This document shows positions 8,714 to 21,452 of a DNA stretch of 64,000 bases, piece by piece. Every line of letters begins with the position of its first letter. The stretch's first letter is position 1. The notes beneath the pieces were generated by a model. That model was not told the origin of the DNA and did no database searches. It saw only the letters and a list, made by a program, of their open reading frames with translations. The position numbers and the translations under genes are program-made. The stretch lies in the NCBI GenBank assembly GCA_014529385.2, contig CM043965.1:66125190-66189189 (forward strand). Direction: 5' to 3'. This DNA is from Adiantum capillus-veneris (Eukaryota; Streptophyta; Polypodiopsida; Polypodiales; Pteridaceae).

Positions 8714-10754
8714 ACAAGAGGCAGCCTGACATCCCCACGCCCCCCGCCCCCCCCCCCTCGCGTGTGCAACGGCCCTTGGAATCAAGGGAACCTTTGGAAG
8801 CTCTACACAGGGAATTTGGCATCCGATTTGGGAGGGAGTTCTGGACTGCAACTATCGAGCGGTGCAGGTGAGCAACAAAGGCTTGAAGAATTCAAGCAAG
8901 GAAAGCCAAGCAAACCTATAAGCAACAATAATGGGGCAAAGCTTTGGACGCGATCGAGCCACTGCAAATGTGGTTTGAATCGATTTAACGGCAACAAAAA
9001 AGCATTGCAATCTTGAGCATAGAAGCAAGAGGAGATCCGGATAGCGAGATGCAGTAGGAGTGGGTGAATGGAGTGAGGAAGACGAAGGGGGTCTAATCGG
9101 CTATGTCAGTGTAGCATTGTGAAGGCCTGCATCAAGACCATCGAGCTGCAGAGCGTGCAGTCAAAGGCATTTGCAAGAGAGTGAGCTCATGATCCAAGCA
9201 AAATCAGCAGCCATTAACTCCTTCCACCTCATCGCTCTCCCCTCCCACACACACATTCGACCGTGCAAGCAGGCTTTCGACAGAGAGCAGAAAATTTGAT
9301 TTTTTTTAATCTTTTGACTCACACCTTATTATGTGCAAGCCCCTAATCCCACCATTAGCCCTCGCAACACCCCAAGCCCTTGATCATCCGGCCCCAACTC
9401 TCCGCCGAAATCTTGAGAGTTGTGAGAGAGAGATTCTCACCGTAAGAGAGCAAGTTGTGGAGAAATAGCGAGTGAGAGAAGAGAGCTTGAAAGAGAGAGA
9501 ACGAGCATGTGTGTGTGAGAGAGAGCAGGGATTTGTGATTTTGACCTCGATACGTCGGCATTGGAGACTCCCGTCCGATGGCGGGAGGCGACCTCGGCAT
9601 CGACGACTCACTGCTCTGCACCGGCATCGACATCAGTGAGAGCAGATCAACTAGCTCTCGGCTAGTCCTTGACATCGCATCGGTTTGGCATTATTCGATG
9701 CACGACACACCGGATTTTTGACATCCAACCCGGCGCCGATTTTTTCATAGACGATGTTTTCCTGTGACGGCTATGCTTGCGATGCACATGGATGAGGTGC
9801 CTCTACCATAAAGGAGTGACACTTAGCATTGGCATTGAGCGCAGCAAGTTTTCTCTACGGCATAGTTTTTGGCTACGACTCTCTTGGCGGCTACTCGACT
9901 CGCACATTTTTGTTTGACAACGGAAATCGGCACCGACTTTCCTATATTGACACCGACATGCAGGTTACATGGGGCAGTCCGTTTCCACACAATTTCTCCA
10001 AGTTTCCAGAAACTTACAGACAGAGTGCCTATTAGGCGATTTTGGCATTCATTTTGATAGCAATTTCTCTATGGACAGATTCATGTTTGTTTTAGCACAC
10101 CATAGTGCTATTGAGCTCTTTTGAGAGCAGATATCCTCGCAATGATACTTTTTACTACACGCAGCAGTTCTTGACGCCTGTTTAAGCGTAGTCACTCATC
10201 TATTTTGAGTTGCAGACATTACCCATTGTACTACGTGTGGAGCCATTCTTTGGCTATTTTGGCAGTTTTTTCAGTCATTTCTAAGACTTGGTTTGGAAGA
10301 GCCCTTTTTGAAACTGTGGCTAGTATCTTTGAGTCTACTTTAGCCTTTGGAGGGTCATTGCGTGAAATTTTCTTTGAGTTGGGGTATTTTCAAATGTTGA
10401 GATACCTTCGGTGATACAGGTGGTTGGAGTTTCCCTCTACGTATCCTCACCATAGAAGATGTAACTTATGGGATTTTATGCTTGATGCCATGTATGGCAG
10501 TCCATTGAAAGTGACATTGTCAATTTTTTGATGCCTAGTTAGTGTAGTTGGCACATTCTATGCATTTTTTAGTTGAGTTTTGACTCCTCATACAAAGGAG
10601 ACTCTGTTTGATTTTCCTGCAAGTTGTGACTTTCATGGTTAGAACTTTTGAGCCTATTTTGGTTAAGATTTTGCTCTCGATACAAATGCTACTTTGCCCA
10701 AATTTTTGCAGCTTCTCGCCACATTTTGACACCTCTCAAACCCTCTTGTCAACG
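8714..10754 (+). other. Cop-C leader, non-coding
   Basis: About 2 kb without an open frame of note. The part from about 10200 on resembles, inverted, the Cop-A leader (24121-24300). Cop-A has a leader of similar length, so a long leader seems typical of this copia lineage. Confidence 0.6.
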
Positions 10755-11550
10755 ATGGTTTCTTCTTCAGAAAAGGAGGAATATTTTATCCGCAAGTTTG
10801 ATGGTAGCAACTTCACCATGTGAAAACACTGCATGAGGGATGTTTTGACTAAGAAAGTTCTATCAAAACCACTGAAAGAGTGTGCATAGGGTGATGGTTA
10901 TACATAGGCTCAGTGGGAGATTTTTGATGCAAAATCCATGGCTACAATACGTCTACATCTAGCCGAGTCAATTTTCTTCACTATCATAGAGAAGACAACA
11001 GCCAAAGCTCTATGGGATAGCTTATGTTTAGCATGGGAGAGCAAAACTGCATCCAACAAAGATTTTCTCATGAAGAAGCTTATGAATCTCAACATGAAAG
11101 AAGGTAGTACAGTTTGTGGACACTAAAGTGAGTTCAACTCTTTGTTCAGTCAGTTGACATCTCAGGACTGTAGTGAGTTTAACAACGAGCTCAAGTCTAT
11201 TTTCCTGTTATGCTCTCTACCCAGTTCATGGGACATATTTTGCATAGCCATTAGCAATTCAGCTCCCAATGGCAAGTTAGTGTTCAATGATGTCACAAAT
11301 GCGTTGCTCACTGAAGAGATTTGATGTAAATCTCTTGAAGATGCTAGTCATGGAGATGCATATATGGCTAGCAATTCAATGAAACAAAGAGGCCATGCCA
11401 AGAACAAGAACAAAAGCAAAAGTACATAGAAAAATCCTCGTAGTCCAAGTAGAAACATGAACTCTAGTAGAGAGCACAGTGCCATAAATGTCAAGTGTTA
11501 CTATTTCCATAAAAAGGGTCATTACAAAAAGGATGTCGTAGTTTCTTAAG
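10755..11550 (+). pseudogene. Cop-C gag relic
   Basis: The gag start (ATG at 10755, MVSSSEKEEYF) is followed by the DGSNFTM motif, where the expected tryptophan codon has become a stop. Recognisable later parts are LHLAESIFFTIIEKTTAKALWDSL and LPSSWDIFCIAISNSAPNGK. The zinc knuckle near 11495-11540 reads CYYFHKKGHYKKDV, so its second and last cysteines are lost. At least five in-frame stops occur. Confidence 0.8.
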
Positions 11551-11759
11551 AGACCAAAAAAACATGCAAAAAGATAATTTTGGCAAAGTACGATAAAGAT
11601 TGAGGAGATCAATGTGGTTGAGTCTCCCATGCCTACCACTATAGTAGAGGATGCTTCTCCTCCATTAATGAATGTTATGCCATTAGTGATGAATGCAGAG
11701 GTGACAACAAATCCCTCATATGTTCTCATTCTCACTTTGGATCTCACTCTAGATTCTTT

Positions 11760-12200
11760 GGTTGCACAAGGTGAGGGTTACGCACAGAATTGGATTCTCG
11801 ATTCTAGTGCAAGTTCTCATGTCACACTGCATAGAGATTGGTTTTCCTCTTATGCATCTATGCCTTGCATCCATGCAAGGCCTAGTCAAGCTTGGTGATT
11901 CTTATGAGCTTGACATAATTGGCATTGGTGATGTAAAGCTTTAGATGCATAATGGCACTACTTTCGTATTGCAAAATATCCAACATGTGCCCAAACTTAC
12001 AAAGAGTTTGCTTTCTATATAAAAATTGGATGACCTTGGCTACACTACAGTATTTAGTAATAGTTCTTGGCTAATCCGCAGTAACAACCTTGTCATGATG
12101 AAAGGTCATAAAAATGGATCCTGTACTCTATGTTTGTATTGAGTGTCGACGAACACTCTATCTATGTTGCCGAGCTGTCGTCTATTGAGTTGTGACATAA
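11760..12200 (+). pseudogene. Cop-C protease and GAG-pre-integrase relic
   Basis: The protease signature is NWILDSSASSHVTLHRDWF, with the DSG triad changed to DSS. A frameshift follows near 11880. GAG-pre-integrase residues run to about 12200, where SIEL is followed by a stop and then directly by the integrase core, so the integrase zinc domain is deleted. Confidence 0.75.
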
Positions 12201-12204
12201 TGAT

Positions 12205-12830
12205 TTGCGTGGTCCAATGCCACATAAGACTCTAGGGGGGGCAAACTATTTCTCACACTCATAGATGATTCTACCAGAAAGGTGTGGGTGTATCTCCTTA
12301 AGCATAAGGAAAAAGTCTTTTCTACGTTCCAAAAATTTCTCACCATGGTTGAGAACCAATCAAGAAAAAAGCTCAAAGCTTTTCGCACGGACACTGGTGG
12401 AGAATATGTCTCCATGGAGTTCAATTATTTTGCAATCAAAGAGGTATTCGTAGGTAGTTTACAGCTCCATACACACCTGCACATAATGGGATAGTTGAAA
12501 GAATCAATGACACGATTCAAGAGCGAGTTATCTCTATGATTTCTATGGCAAAGCTTACTCTAGAGTTTTGGGGGAAAGCTATCTTGATAGCAGTGCACAT
12601 TACTAATAGGTCAACTAGCTCTCCTTTGAATTTCAAGATTCAAGAGGAGTTGTGGATTGGGAAAATGCCAAGCTATGATCATTTACGTATTTTTGGATGT
12701 GAGGCATATGCACATATGCCCAAAGAACTTTGTCACAAGTTAGATCCCGGGTCACACAAATGCATTTTTACTAACTATGGTGCAGATGGATAGATGGGCT
12801 ATTGTCTCTAACACCCAAAATCCCGCAAAG
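12205..12830 (+). pseudogene. Cop-C integrase core relic
   Basis: The first part (LRGPMP, then an IDDSTRKVWVYLLKHKEK-like run in mixed frames) leads to RTDTGGEYVSMEF, the second catalytic aspartate region. NGIVERINDTI-like residues carrying the glutamate lie around 12490-12520. The open stretch 12536-12793 gives the C-terminal core (FWGKAILIAVHITNRS, then HLRIFGCEAYAHMPKEL). Several frame changes separate the parts. Confidence 0.75.
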
Positions 12831-13079
12831 TCATTCGTAGCTCACATGTGATTTTCAATGAATCAAAGATGCACAAGAAGCCCATTAAAAATTTGAGTAC
12901 AGACGCGTTCAATTTGAAGATGTAGCCTCCAAACCAATTCAATTTATAAGTGATGCACCTGATCTTCAAGTGCAAGCTACTACTATTGCTCCAGAGAGAG
13001 CAGAGTCCAGCAGTCATGCACCGAGATGCTCTGTGAGAGTATCACATGCGTCCAAGTGGTTTGAGCCGGGTATACACCA

Positions 13080-14159
13080 CATTTAGGGCAGAATTGGTTT
13101 GTAGACTTAAAAAGGCACTCTATGGCCTCAAGCAAGGTTCAAGGTAGTGGTACCAAAAATTTGACAAATTCATGCAGCCTCAGGGTTACATAAGGAGTCA
13201 AGAGGATCATTGCTTATACACAAGAAAGTTGAATGATGGCTCTTTGATCATCTTGATCTTGTACGTAGATAATATGCTCATTGCAGAAAATCAATTGATG
13301 AGATCAATCAATTGAAAGAGATGCTAAGCACTTAGTTTTCCATGAAAGGCTTGGGGAATGCCAAACACTTTATTGGTATGCGCATCAAGAGAGATAGGCA
13401 ATGTGGAATTCTTGAATTGTCTCAAGAAAAGTACATCCACAAGGTCTTGCAATGTTTTAGTATGTAGGGGGGAAGTCATTAACTACCCCAATGCAAGCAT
13501 ACTTAAAACTCAGCAAGGAAGATTCTCCCAAGGCAGATACTAAGAAAGAGGAAATGGCAAAAGTGCCATATTCTTTAGCAGTTGGCAGTTCAATGTACGT
13601 GGCAGCCACAAAACCAAACATTGAATCAAACCCTCGCAAAAAGCATTGGAAAGTAGTGAAGAAAATCCACGGATACTTGAAGGGTACAGCTAGCAAGTGT
13701 TTACGCTTTGAAAACAACGATGTAAATTATGCGAGTTGTGTGGATAATAGAAGATCCACATTTGGCTATGTATTCATGTTTGCTAGAGTGGTTATCTCTT
13801 GGAAATCGTGTCTCCAAGATTGCACGTCTTTATCTACCACTGAGGCAAAGTACGTTATTACGTCTGACGCCAACAAGGAAGCCATATGGTTAGCTTGTCT
13901 AGTGGGAGATTTGGGCATTCACGAGGTTCCAGTACTGCATTGTAATAGTCAGAGTGCCATTGCTTTAGCAAAGAATCCGGTGTTTCACTCAAAGTTGAAA
14001 CACATAGAGGTCAGATACCATGTCATACGAGATGTATTGGCTGGCAAGAGCATTGAGCTTGTCAAGGTTCACACTGACAAAAACCCCGCAGATGCTCTCA
14101 CGAAGAGCCTAGCATTGGAGTGGTTTACACAATGCATAGAGATTATGGGTGTTGAATGA
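13080..14159 (+). pseudogene. Cop-C reverse transcriptase and RNase H relic
   Basis: The N-terminal half of reverse transcriptase is deleted. What remains begins near 13090 with the KALYGLKQ-type region in broken frames and includes the catalytic box as YVDNMLIA (13263-13286), where the second aspartate is asparagine. The RNase H part is open from 13491 to 14159 (222 codons), with NRRSTFGYVFMFA, STTEAKYVITSDA and CNSQSAIALAKNPVFHSK. It ends before the polypurine tract. Confidence 0.8.
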
Positions 14160-14242
14160 ATCCTAAGTGATACTTCATCGACTTTGTATAGACTAACTAT
14201 ACTGACACCGCTATTCACCACCATGACCTTCAAGTGGGAGGT

Positions 14243-14426
14243 TGTTGGGGTGTAGGCAAGGTGGCCATGGGAACCACCCCCTATTTGAATTTTCTTCCTA
14301 ATGAATATAGGGAGAGAAAGTGAGAGTAATACAACTCTCACTTCCTACTCCACTAACCCAAACCCTGATGTCTTATGCTTCATCTCCTTCTCCCTTCCCT
14401 CTCTTGCACTCACCGTTGCTCCTACA
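14243..14426 (+). repeat. Cop-C 3' LTR
   Basis: 184 bp, TGTTGGGG to CCTACA, followed directly by the right copy of the TATCA duplication. Confidence 0.9.
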
Positions 14427-14431
14427 TATCA

Positions 14432-15663
14432 CAATGCAACACTGGAGTCTAATGCCAAGATCTCCTATTAGGCGAGGTAACCACACAGCTTCCTTGCTAG
14501 CATGGGAAACTAACACATACTAGCATACAATCCTGGAGACATGACCTCCATGACACGACTGCACCAGCATATAGGAACACATAGCAAGACATGGATCTTC
14601 AACTACCCACACAACCCGCATAATCAGCATCCATGTAACCCACAATGGATGCATCACTATTCCCAAAGTATAAGCACTTGTCCATCGTACCTTTCATGTA
14701 TCTCAAGATGTGCTTCACCACTTCCCAGTGTTGCCTGCCAGGATTTGCCATAGATCTGCTAGCCACTCCCATTGTAAAAGCAATGTCTGGTCTTGTGGCT
14801 AACATGGTAAGACTACCAACACCTAAATAATATGGCACCTTATCCATTTGTACTTTCTCGGAGCATTAGACTTGGAAACATCATTCTTTATAAGTTTTGC
14901 ATATACTTGCATTGGGGTACTCAACATAGTCTTCCCCAATGCCTATTAAAATGTTGCCAGACTTTTTGGATATACTCTGATCTAGCTTGATTCACATAAC
15001 AAGAAAGCTCCCAAATATTTCATAGGAAACTACATGATAAGTGACTTATTTAAGATGGAAATATTGTCTTTAGACTTCCCAACTAGCAATGAGCATATCA
15101 TCAACATAAAGTATGAAGATGATAAGCGAACCATCATTCAACGTTTGGGTATGAAAACAGTGATCTTCCTTGCTCCTTTCATACTCTTGGGATTGCATGT
15201 ACTTGTCAAACTTCATGTACCGCTACCTTAAGCATTGTTTTAGGCCATACAATGCCTTATGCAATTCACAAACTAGTTCTATCTTGGGTTTGACTTAAAA
15301 ACCCTTTGGATATTTCATGTAGACATCCTCATCAAAACCCCTGTGAAGAAATGTCTTCACATCCACCAATTCCATGTCCTCAGTGGCTACTAGTCTGAGC
15401 ATGAGATGAGATGTTGTCATCTTGACCACTAAAGAAAACATTTCATTGAAACACGCGTCTTTATTTTGCTTGAAACCTTTAGCAAACAATCTAGCCTTAT
15501 ACTTAGGCTTGAGATCTTCTGTCGTGCAATTCTTCTTGTACACCCATTTGCAAGGCAAAGCTTGTTTGCCCTCTGGAAACTTTGTTAGTTCCCAAGTCTC
15601 ATTTTCTATCATCAAGTTATACCAAGATTGCATTGTGTGCTCCCACTTCATGCTATCTTCCAT
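14432..15663 (-). pseudogene. Cop-A reverse transcriptase and RNase H relic
   Basis: On the minus strand the region opens at 15663 with the start of reverse transcriptase (ALPCKWVYKKN, then KYKARLFAKGFKQ, then a VKTFLHRGFDEDVYMK run). The catalytic box YVDDMLIA is intact but lies in another frame, at about 15116-15084. The RNase H part follows at 14847-14599 (GSLTMLATRPDIAFTMGVAS, HILRYMKGTMDKC). Frameshifts separate these blocks and the gene is then cut by Cop-C at 14431. Confidence 0.8.
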
Positions 15664-15760
15664 TCAAATATTCCCTTGGTAGTAGGTAGGCTCCTCATGT
15701 GGTCAGTGATCGATAGATAGCCTAATCTTGGCTGAAATTTCTCAGGAGTATGGTGGGATT

Positions 15761-15946
15761 ATGAGATACACGTGTAGATCTCTTCGTTGCCTAATTGTTG
15801 GACTCTACTCTCTGAGGAGTATCACTAGCTCTCTCATGAGCACTACTAGCTATATGAGATACACCTGTAAATCTCTTTGCTACCTAACTATTGGACTCTA
15901 CTCTCTGAGGAGTATCACTAGCTCTCTCATGAGCACTACAAGCGAT
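15761..15946 (-). repeat. Two-copy 93-bp tandem duplication in Cop-A pol
   Basis: The block starting ATGAGATACAC at 15761 recurs at 15854. Period 93 bp equals 31 codons, so the duplication would keep the frame of the integrase-reverse transcriptase linker in which it lies. Confidence 0.75.
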
Positions 15947-16099
15947 AGGTACATCGCAAGTAGACTAAGTTGTTTGGATAACTAGACTTGAGGCTACGTC
16001 CTTGAATCTCACTCTGCAATACTCAACCTCTTTCACAGGTTGTCTATATGTCTTTGATTCATTAAAATCACTTGTGAATTGTGACTAACTCTTTGAGAT

Positions 16100-17330
16100 T
16101 TTGGATATCAAAGATAATAATTCATCTCTCCGTCTGCACCATAGCCAATGAAGATGCATTTGTGTGACTAGAGTTGTAGATTCTTTCTAAGCTCTTTAGG
16201 CACATGCGATAATGCCTCACACCCAAATACACGTAATCTATCATGAATAGGCTTCTTGCTTATCCACATCTCTTGCAAAATCTTGTAGTTCAATGGTGTA
16301 CTAGGCAACCGATTGATTATATGCACCGATGTCATAACCTCTCCCCAAAACTCATGAGCTAAATTGCCATAGATAGCATGGAAGTGACCCTCTCATGAAA
16401 ATTCCTATTCATGCACTCAACAACTTCATTTTGACTGTGTGTGTATGGCGTAGTAAACTGCCTCCTAATGCCTTGTTTGTTGTACAAGTCCTTAAACTCA
16501 ATGGAGACATACTCGCAAAAGTTGTCAGTGTGCAAAGCCTTCAACTTCTTTCTTGATTGGTTTTCTTTCATAGCTAGAAACTTCTGGAAGAACACTAAAG
16601 ACTTCATATTTCCTCTTCAAGAGGTAGACCCACACCTTTCAAGTAGAGTCATCTATGAAAGTCAAGGAATATAATGCCCCCCAAGAGACTTATGCAACAT
16701 AGGTCCACATAGATCACTACGTACTAAATCTAAAGGATTTTCTAACTTTTGATCTAATGGCAATGAGGTAAGCCTAGTCTGTTTTTGTATATGAAATGCT
16801 CGCACAAATTTAAATCAAAATAGTTTAACATATGGATATAGCCAGAATATTGTAATTGTTTCATTCCCTTCTAACTTTTATGACCAAGCCGGCTATGTCA
16901 CAACTCAATAGAAAGTAGTTGGGCCACATAGTTATAGTTCTCTTTCATAGAGGAAATATACAAGGAATATAATGAGCCAGACTTTTGTCCTTTGAGCATG
17001 ACCAAATTACCTTTTTTTATCATTCAAGAACCATGGCCAAACATTATATTTTATCCAAGATCATCAAGCTATCCTGCTAAAACCAAGCTCTCAGCACATG
17101 TCTAGCACCTCGCATCATGAACTCAGTATTGTTGCACATATGCAACTTCACATCTCTAATGCCATATATCTCAAGTTGATGAGAACCATCCAACTTAACT
17201 TAACCATGAGTAGAATCATAAATGGAGAACCGTCTTTGTGAGGAGTACATGAAAATTGGCATCTAAGTCAATAATACAATTATGTACATAGCATTTGTCA
17301 AGAGCTGACAATGCCTCTGGACTAAATCTG
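16100..17330 (-). pseudogene. Cop-A integrase, GAG-pre-integrase and protease relic
   Basis: The integrase core is clearest at 16607-16359: LKALHTDNFCEYVSIEF (second aspartate region, TDN) then the SQNEVVECMNRNFHERV block with the glutamate. Downstream at 16300-16130 lies the FGCEAL-type C-terminal core. On the 5' side, HSRLG and the GAG-pre-integrase remnants lie near 16900, and the flap region of the protease lies at about 17150-17280. Frames are broken throughout. Confidence 0.7.
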
Positions 17331-17399
17331 TAGTAAAGACTAGTACATTTGAATGTTGCGGCATGTCAGGAATAATATCAACATGTGGAGATTCAATGA

Positions 17400-18130
17400 C
17401 ATTGAGATCCTCTATCTTCACATTGCTAAATTAGGAGGTGCAAAACTTACAACAACAACTTTACCCTTCTTTCTTTGCAACAAATAGAATATATTTTTTG
17501 TCCTTTCTTGTGCCAGTGGTAGCATTCAATGTTCCTCAAATCACTTCCAATTTCTTGATACATGTACTCTTGTGATCTTGAGAACGATCATGATTGCGAC
17601 TATGACCTATCTGCCTTTGATTATTCTATTGACTACTCCCACTTGCCATGTACGCATCACCATGCCCACTAGTGTCAAGAGACTGATGTTGAATCTATTA
17701 TATGAGCAAAGCACTAGTAACATCATTTAGAACAAGCTTTCTCTTAGGGACGTAGTTACTAACGGTAGTGTTAAATGTGTCCCATGATGTAGGCAAAGAA
17801 CATAACAAGAAAATGGCTTTCGTTTTCTTATTGAAATTATGCCCCTTTGATGTCAAGTCAGTAAACACATTGCTAGACTAGTTCAAGTGTGAACTGACAT
17901 TGCTACCTTCTTTCATGTTAAGACGCGTAAGCTTCTTCATTAGAAACACTTTGTTTGATGCACTCTTACCATCCCATGATGATTGTAAAGACTCCCACGC
18001 TTCTTTAGCATTGGTCTTGTCCACTATTATGAAGAATATAGACTCACCAAGATGCAACCTTCCATACAGTGAAATTTGTGCCATCAATCTTTTCAAAGTA
18101 GTACTGTTCTTTCTCAAAAGATCCAACCAT
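17400..18130 (-). pseudogene. Cop-A gag relic
   Basis: The start codon is at 18130 (MVGSFEKEQYYF), followed by KIDGTNFTVWK and then a deletion. The frame 18138-17878 carries LHLGESIFFIIVDKTNAKEA and SNKVFLMKKLTRLNMKEG. The zinc-knuckle region near 17560 is degenerate. Gag of Cop-C and Cop-E is clearly related. Confidence 0.75.
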
Positions 18131-18507
18131 ACTAACAAGAGCTAACTGCAAGAGAATAATTCTAAGAACTTGTAGCAAATTTTTTGACAAAACTTTTTGA
18201 CAGTCTCATTGCACATAGATTAAAACTCTCAATTGGAAACCCAACAAATCATTGCAATATCAATGCAAAAGAGTGTTGTAAGCAAACTAGAGACTTGTGA
18301 GAAAAACTTGACAGAGTCTCCTCTGTACAAAGATTACAAATCTCAAGTAAAACTCAACAAATCAACGTATAAACTATTAACAAAGTGCTAATAGGACATA
18401 AAATGGCATGTACTGCTCAAAAGAACTGTCGAAAGGCTACCAACCGGGCTGCCAACTTGGCATCAAAGCACTTATACCTATCTATTCATGTCTTATGGTG
18501 AGGCCAT
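18131..18507 (-). other. Cop-A leader, part 1
   Basis: Non-coding leader between gag and the Cop-D insertion. It resembles the leader of Cop-E (3400-3690) in inverted orientation. The last five bases, GCCAT (18503-18507), are the left target duplication of Cop-D. Confidence 0.6.
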
Positions 18508-18701
18508 TGAAGGAGTACGAGCGGAAGTGCGACGCGAGAGAGAGAGTGCGAGAAGAAGAGCATGATGATATGGTGAACTCGCTCTGTTGTAATGTGTAGA
18601 GCATAGTGAGTTCTTATTAGGTTTTTACAAAAGAATATGTGTACATACCTGGCGGCCCGCCCACTTACCTGGGTAACCACATTGGGCTTTATACCCCAAC
18701 A
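18508..18701 (-). repeat. Cop-D 3' LTR
   Basis: 194 bp on the plus strand from TGAAGGAGTACG to CCCCAACA, so on the minus strand it begins TGTTGGGG like the Cop-C LTR. Confidence 0.92.
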
Positions 18702-18790
18702 ACCTCCCACTTAAAGTCCAATGTGGTACTTTAAGTGTGAGAGAAGCTACTATACAAGCTAATATACAAGAGATGTAGAGAAGTGATGTA

Positions 18791-19953
18791 CTACCCTACA
18801 CCTAACTGCTTGCGAAAATACGCAAAGCTCTCTGAGGGAAGTCCTTTTGTAAGTAGATCAGCAGGATTTTTTGTGGTGTGAACTTTGACAAGCTGAATTT
18901 GCTTATCCTCGAGCATTTCCGTGATGAAATGATACTTCACATCCACATGCTTTGTCTTTGAGTGATAAACTTGATTGCGAGCCAATTGTATAGCACTCTG
19001 ACTATCACAATATAACACAGGCATCTCTTCTTTGATTCCCAAATCTGTTACTAGTCGATTAAGCCAAATTGATTCTTTGCATGCCTCTGATGCTGCAACA
19101 TATTTAGCCTCTGTAGTAGACTGAGTAACACAATCTTGTAATCTAGAACGCCATGATACTGCTCCACCAGCCAATGTAAAGACATACCCTGACGTAGACC
19201 TTCGGTTGTCTAAGTCACCTGCATAATCTGAGTATGTAAAACCCTTTACACTTAGCTCCTGACTCCCATAGCATATACGAATACTCTTTGTAGCTTTCAG
19301 GTATCTCAATATTCCTTTCACTGCCTCCCAATGTTTCTTGCCTGGGTTTGACATGTATCGACTTACTACTCCCACTGCAAATGCAATGTCTGGGCGAGTA
19401 GCAATCATTGCATACATCAAACTACCCACTGCAGACGCATATGGAATCTTATCCATTTCAGCATGTTCTTCCTCAGACACAGGACAATCTTGTTTGCTAA
19501 GTTTCACATATGGTGGCAATGGAACACTCAATGCCTTTCCCTTCTCCATATTGAAACGTTGCAAAACCTTGTCAATATACTCTATTTGAGATAACCAAAT
19601 CAACTTCTTTGATCTGTCTCTCTCAATGCGCATACCAAGTATATGACTTGCCTCACCCATGTCTTCATGTCAAACGATTTTGCCATCTTTGACTTCAAAG
19701 CTGAAATTTCTTCCAAGTGCTTGCAAGCAATCAACATTTCATCCACATACAAAATAAGGATCAGCCAACTGCCATCCTTATCCTTCTTTGTATATAGACA
19801 GTGATTGAACTCACTACGTTTGTAGCCTTGAGAAAGCATAAACTTGTGGAACTTATGGTACCATGCCCTCGGTGATTGTTTTAAGCCATAAAGACTCTTT
19901 AACAACTGGCATACCAAATCTTCCTTGCCTTTCTCAACAAACCCTTCTGGCTG
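18791..19953 (-). pseudogene. Cop-D reverse transcriptase C-half and RNase H
   Basis: The frame 19917-19600 holds KSLYGLKQSPRAWYHKF and the catalytic box YVDEMLIA, in which the second aspartate is glutamate. A frameshift near 19660 leads to a 289-codon open stretch (19660-18791) with the rest of the connection and RNase H: TRPDIAFAVGVVSRYMS, NRRSTSGYVFTLAGGAVSW, STTEAKYVAASEACKE, then LYCDSQSAIQLARN and a normal C-terminus (FRKQLGVG). The TAG codon at 19953-19951 separates it from the upstream part. Confidence 0.88.
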
Positions 19954-21452
19954 CTACATGTAAATTTCCACATCTAAATCACCATGCAAGAACGTTGTCT
20001 TGACATCCATTTGGTGCAACACCAAATCTAATATGGCAACCAATGCAAGAAAGCATCTCAATGTAGTCTTGACCACCGGAGAGAAGACTTCATCAAAGTC
20101 AATGCCTTGTTCTTGCTTAAAGCCCTTGGCAACAAGCCTTGCTTTGTACTTTGCCTGACTATCATGAGCGGTGATCTTATACCTGTAAACCCATTTACAA
20201 GGTAGAGCCTTTTTTCCCTGTGGTAATTTAACTAGGTTCCATGTCTGGTTTTTATGCAGAGCTGTCATCTCTGATTGCATGGCCAATTGCCAATTCCCGG
20301 AGTCCTTCATTTGCATTGCTTCCTTGTAACATGAAGGCTCATTGCAATCAATCAACATGACATAGTTCATAGATGGAACATACCAATCAGGAGGTCGCGT
20401 GATACGTCCAGATTTACATAAAATAGGTGGCTAAGGCTCAGCCACAACCTGTGGTTCCACTCTATCATGTCCTTGCTCCTCTTGAGCCCTGACATTTTGT
20501 CTTGCACGTGCAAGTCTATCTTCTTGGAAGACAACTCTTCTAATCTCCTCAACCCTCTCTGGTTTAGAATGATATTTGGATTCATTAAAGTGAACATTAT
20601 TGCGGATAACCTTTTTGGATTCGGGATCCCAAAGTCTATACCCCATCTCACCGGAATTACCATAGCCTAGAAAGATGCACTTTCTACTCTTTGGCTCAAG
20701 TTTGTTCCTAAATTCCTTTGGAACGTGAGTATATGCCTCACAGCCAAAGACTCTGAGATGCTTGTATGAGGGCACCTTGCCTGACCATACCATCTCTGCC
20801 ATTGAATCCTTCTGCAAAACCTTGCTAGGAGATCTATTTATAAGATGAACATCTATTGATACACCTTCAGCCCAAAACCCATTTGGCAGCTGTGCATTAG
20901 ACAACATACTTCTGACCTTCTCTTGTATGGTCCTATTCATCCTCTCAACAACACCATTTTGAGGAGGATTGTACGGAGCAACAAGTTCACGTTTTATACC
21001 TTTTGACTCACAAAAGTCCTAAAAGGCCTTAGAAACATATTCTCCACCATTGTCAGTGCGTAAGCATTTAAGCTTCTTGCCACTTTGATTCTCCACAAGT
21101 GTCACAAACGTTTTGAAAACACTAAACGCTTCATCCTTGTGCTTGAGAAAGTAAACCCATACTTTCCTCGAGTAATCATCTATAAATGTCATAAAGTAAG
21201 AAGCTCCCCCTAGAGATAGGTTAGGCATAGGTCCACACAAATCACTATGAACAAGTGCCAACTGTGTATCTCTTCTACTGCTTCTATGCTTATGTGGCTG
21301 CTGTGTTTGCTTACCATACAGACAATGTTCATAGAATTCAAAATCATTAAATGAAAAGCCAGGCAAATAACCAGAACGAGACAAGATTTCCATTCCCTTC
21401 TTGGACATATGTCCTAACCGGCTATGCCACAAAGAAACGTTCGGCTGCTCGG
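19954..21452 (-). pseudogene. Cop-D integrase and reverse transcriptase N-half
   Basis: It begins with WHSRLGHMSKKGMEILSR and the CLYGK cysteine region of the integrase zinc domain, then LVHSDLCGPM (first aspartate), LRTDNGGEYVSKAF (second) and NGVVERMNRTI (glutamate). The core ends with HLRVFGCEAYTHVPKEFR. A TAG interrupts at 21018, and another at 20430 lies in the linker. Reverse transcriptase follows: ALPCKWVYRYK, KYKARLVAKGFKQEQGIDFD, then MDVKTTFLHGDLDVEIYM, and a TAG. Apart from these codons the frame is essentially intact. Confidence 0.88.

Larger units (their letters stand above)
8507..14426 (+). mobile_element. Cop-C: full-span Ty1/copia element
   Basis: LTRs at 8507-8699 and 14243-14426 both start TGTTGGGGTGTAGG and end CTACA. 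The flanking duplication is a perfect TATCA (8502-8506 and 14427-14431). A primer site (TGGTATTAGAGC) follows the left LTR and a polypurine tract (CAAGTGGGAGG, about 14231-14241) precedes the right one. A leader of about 2 kb (8713-10754) separates the primer site from gag. Integrase and reverse transcriptase carry deletions, and there are many stops. It inserted into the RNase H gene of Cop-A. Confidence 0.92.
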